Shown here one piece after another: positions 62,685 to 64,000 of a stretch of 64,000 nucleotides of DNA. The stretch covers positions 124,001 through 188,000 of the forward strand of contig CAJTDK010000007.1 of the NCBI GenBank assembly GCA_910575105.1. The letters are read 5' to 3'. The DNA comes from Lachnospiraceae bacterium (GTDB lineage Bacteria; Bacillota; Clostridia; Lachnospirales; Lachnospiraceae). The number at the start of each line of letters is the position of its first letter. Positions within the stretch are counted from its first letter, which is position 1. Under the pieces are notes generated by a model, which saw nothing but the letters and a program-made list of their open reading frames with translations, was not told the origin of the DNA and did not search any database. The position numbers and the translations under genes were made by a program.

Positions 62685-62957
62685 AAGAGAGCTAAGCAGC
62701 TAACCTTGACGCTATCCACGATACCGTGCATGAGATGGCAAGGGATGAGGCCAGACATGAAAAAGCTTTCGAAGGCTTATTGAAGAGATATTTTGGCTAA
62801 TCTTAATGCCTGTAAAATCAAGGAAAAATGGTATATTAAGGGGATGGACTCTTTGGGGCCGATCCCTTTTTTGGGCTTTTCGGCTGTGCAAATAGCTGGG
62901 TAAGGTTCTAAGAGGGTTGGATATGCTGTGTAATCAAAAACTGTGTAATCAGAATGT
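62685..62957 (+). pseudogene. Direct repeat 2: truncated copy of the rubrerythrin 3' end
   Basis: The copy begins inside the ferritin-like domain coding sequence, has lost one base near 62696 (frameshift), and continues through the stop codon, terminator and about 100 nt more of the sequence that follows rubrerythrin. There is no start codon or promoter. It marks one edge of the inserted or duplicated segment. Confidence 0.85.
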
Positions 62958-63142
62958 GAGGTTTTTCGTACCTGTATCAGTACAAAATCTTTATCGTATC
63001 CGAGTATGATCAAAGAATCACGAAGACCGCTATAATACAATAGGCATGGTACATGATGTATTGTTTGCTGTTTACACAAAGTGAAAAGAAAATATTCGCC
63101 TAATATCGGCAAGACTTGCCTCTAACACAGAAAGCATTTACT

Positions 63143-63220
63143 ATGACACAGGTAGTTACTTTGGTCAGAAATCAGAAACCAGCAAAGGAACAAATCAAAC
63201 AGATAGAAGAAGCGGAATAG
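63143..63220 (+). pseudogene. Truncated small gene remnant
   Basis: A 25-codon frame, MTQVVTLVRNQKPAKEQIKQ... ending EEAE, resembles the N-terminus of small antitoxin-like proteins I have seen near toxin genes, cut short by a stop inside a terminator stem. It has no clear ribosome binding site. Confidence 0.35.
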
Positions 63221-63245
63221 GTGTACAGCACCTGTTCCGCTTTTT
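63212..63245 (+). terminator. Terminator before the serine recombinase gene
   Basis: Twelve-bp stem (63212-63223 with 63229-63240, one G-U) with a 5-nt loop and T5 tail. Confidence 0.8.
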
Positions 63246-63352
63246 GGCTCAACAGCAGTGCTTTTCCGATATGCAGCCAGATATTTTTATCATTTTTATG
63301 CTCAAATGGGTTAAGCTAAAAATTGTAAAGTGGTGTAATGATATTTTAATGA

Positions 63353-63985
<633 letters not shown>

Positions 63986-64000
63986 TATGAGATATTTGCT

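Noticed and set aside
62777-63112. A 111-codon minus-strand frame over the second direct repeat
   Set aside because: A matching frame exists opposite the first repeat only because the DNA is duplicated; both lie over a terminator and lack ribosome binding sites.

Overview
The window looks like a chromosomal segment of a spore-forming, anaerobic Firmicute of the Lachnospiraceae type (Clostridium cluster XIVa). The grounds are sequence-level: AGGAGG-type ribosome binding sites, sporulation and germination genes (ricT, cwlD, bofA, a YaaH-like GH18 protein), rubrerythrin with a PerR-like regulator, a Tad-like pilus locus with DUF5702 and DUF6382 genes, and lineage-restricted proteins such as DUF6147. 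The species cannot be named from the sequence alone. No rRNA, tRNA or CRISPR array was seen.

Layout. 0-9 kb: glgB, a very acidic 1157-residue TPR/P-loop protein, a decayed gene remnant, and an ECF sigma factor paired with a membrane-anchored beta-propeller protein. 9-18 kb: an aconitase-family hydratase, then a PucR regulator divergent from a DUF1177 / YfcC-type transporter / M20 amidohydrolase operon, then a CdaR-like regulator. 18-28 kb: an MsmX/UgpC-type sugar ABC ATPase, the rsmI-trmN6-ricT-holB-decarboxylase block, pgi, a membrane protein, an MTA/SAH nucleosidase and a TSCPD protein. 28-35 kb: a tight six-gene operon that makes PAPS (cysD, cysNC), encodes a sulfotransferase, and carries a NitT/TauT-type ABC transporter. 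It contains no APS/PAPS reductase or sulfite reductase, so it reads as a sulfation operon rather than a cysteine-assimilation operon.

35-50 kb: a small secreted DUF6147 protein, an ECF sigma/anti-sigma-like pair split by murG, a HIT protein, a histidine kinase, a rhomboid protease, a DacF-type carboxypeptidase, and a ten-gene Tad-like pilus operon (tadZ, tadA, tadB, tadC, flp, DUF5702, tadE, prepilin peptidase, tadE, DUF6382). One tadE gene has a 28-nt inverted repeat covering its ribosome binding site and start. 50-58 kb: Sfp-type PPTase, BofA, dCMP deaminase, upp, threonylcarbamoyl-AMP synthase, CwlD, GH18 protein and mecA.

58-64 kb: a DUF1858 protein, an intergenic region with clustered DnaA-box sequences where gene orientation flips from mostly minus to plus, an NlpC/P60 hydrolase, a PerR/Fur regulator and rubrerythrin with a large palindromic operator. 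After these comes a region bearing signs of insertion: a duplicated rubrerythrin 3' end flanking a DUF4258/YgiT-type toxin-antitoxin pair, a truncated small gene, and a serine recombinase.

The strongest candidate for an undescribed system is the sulfation operon. The DnaA-box cluster at the strand switch and the inverted repeat in the pilus operon come next.
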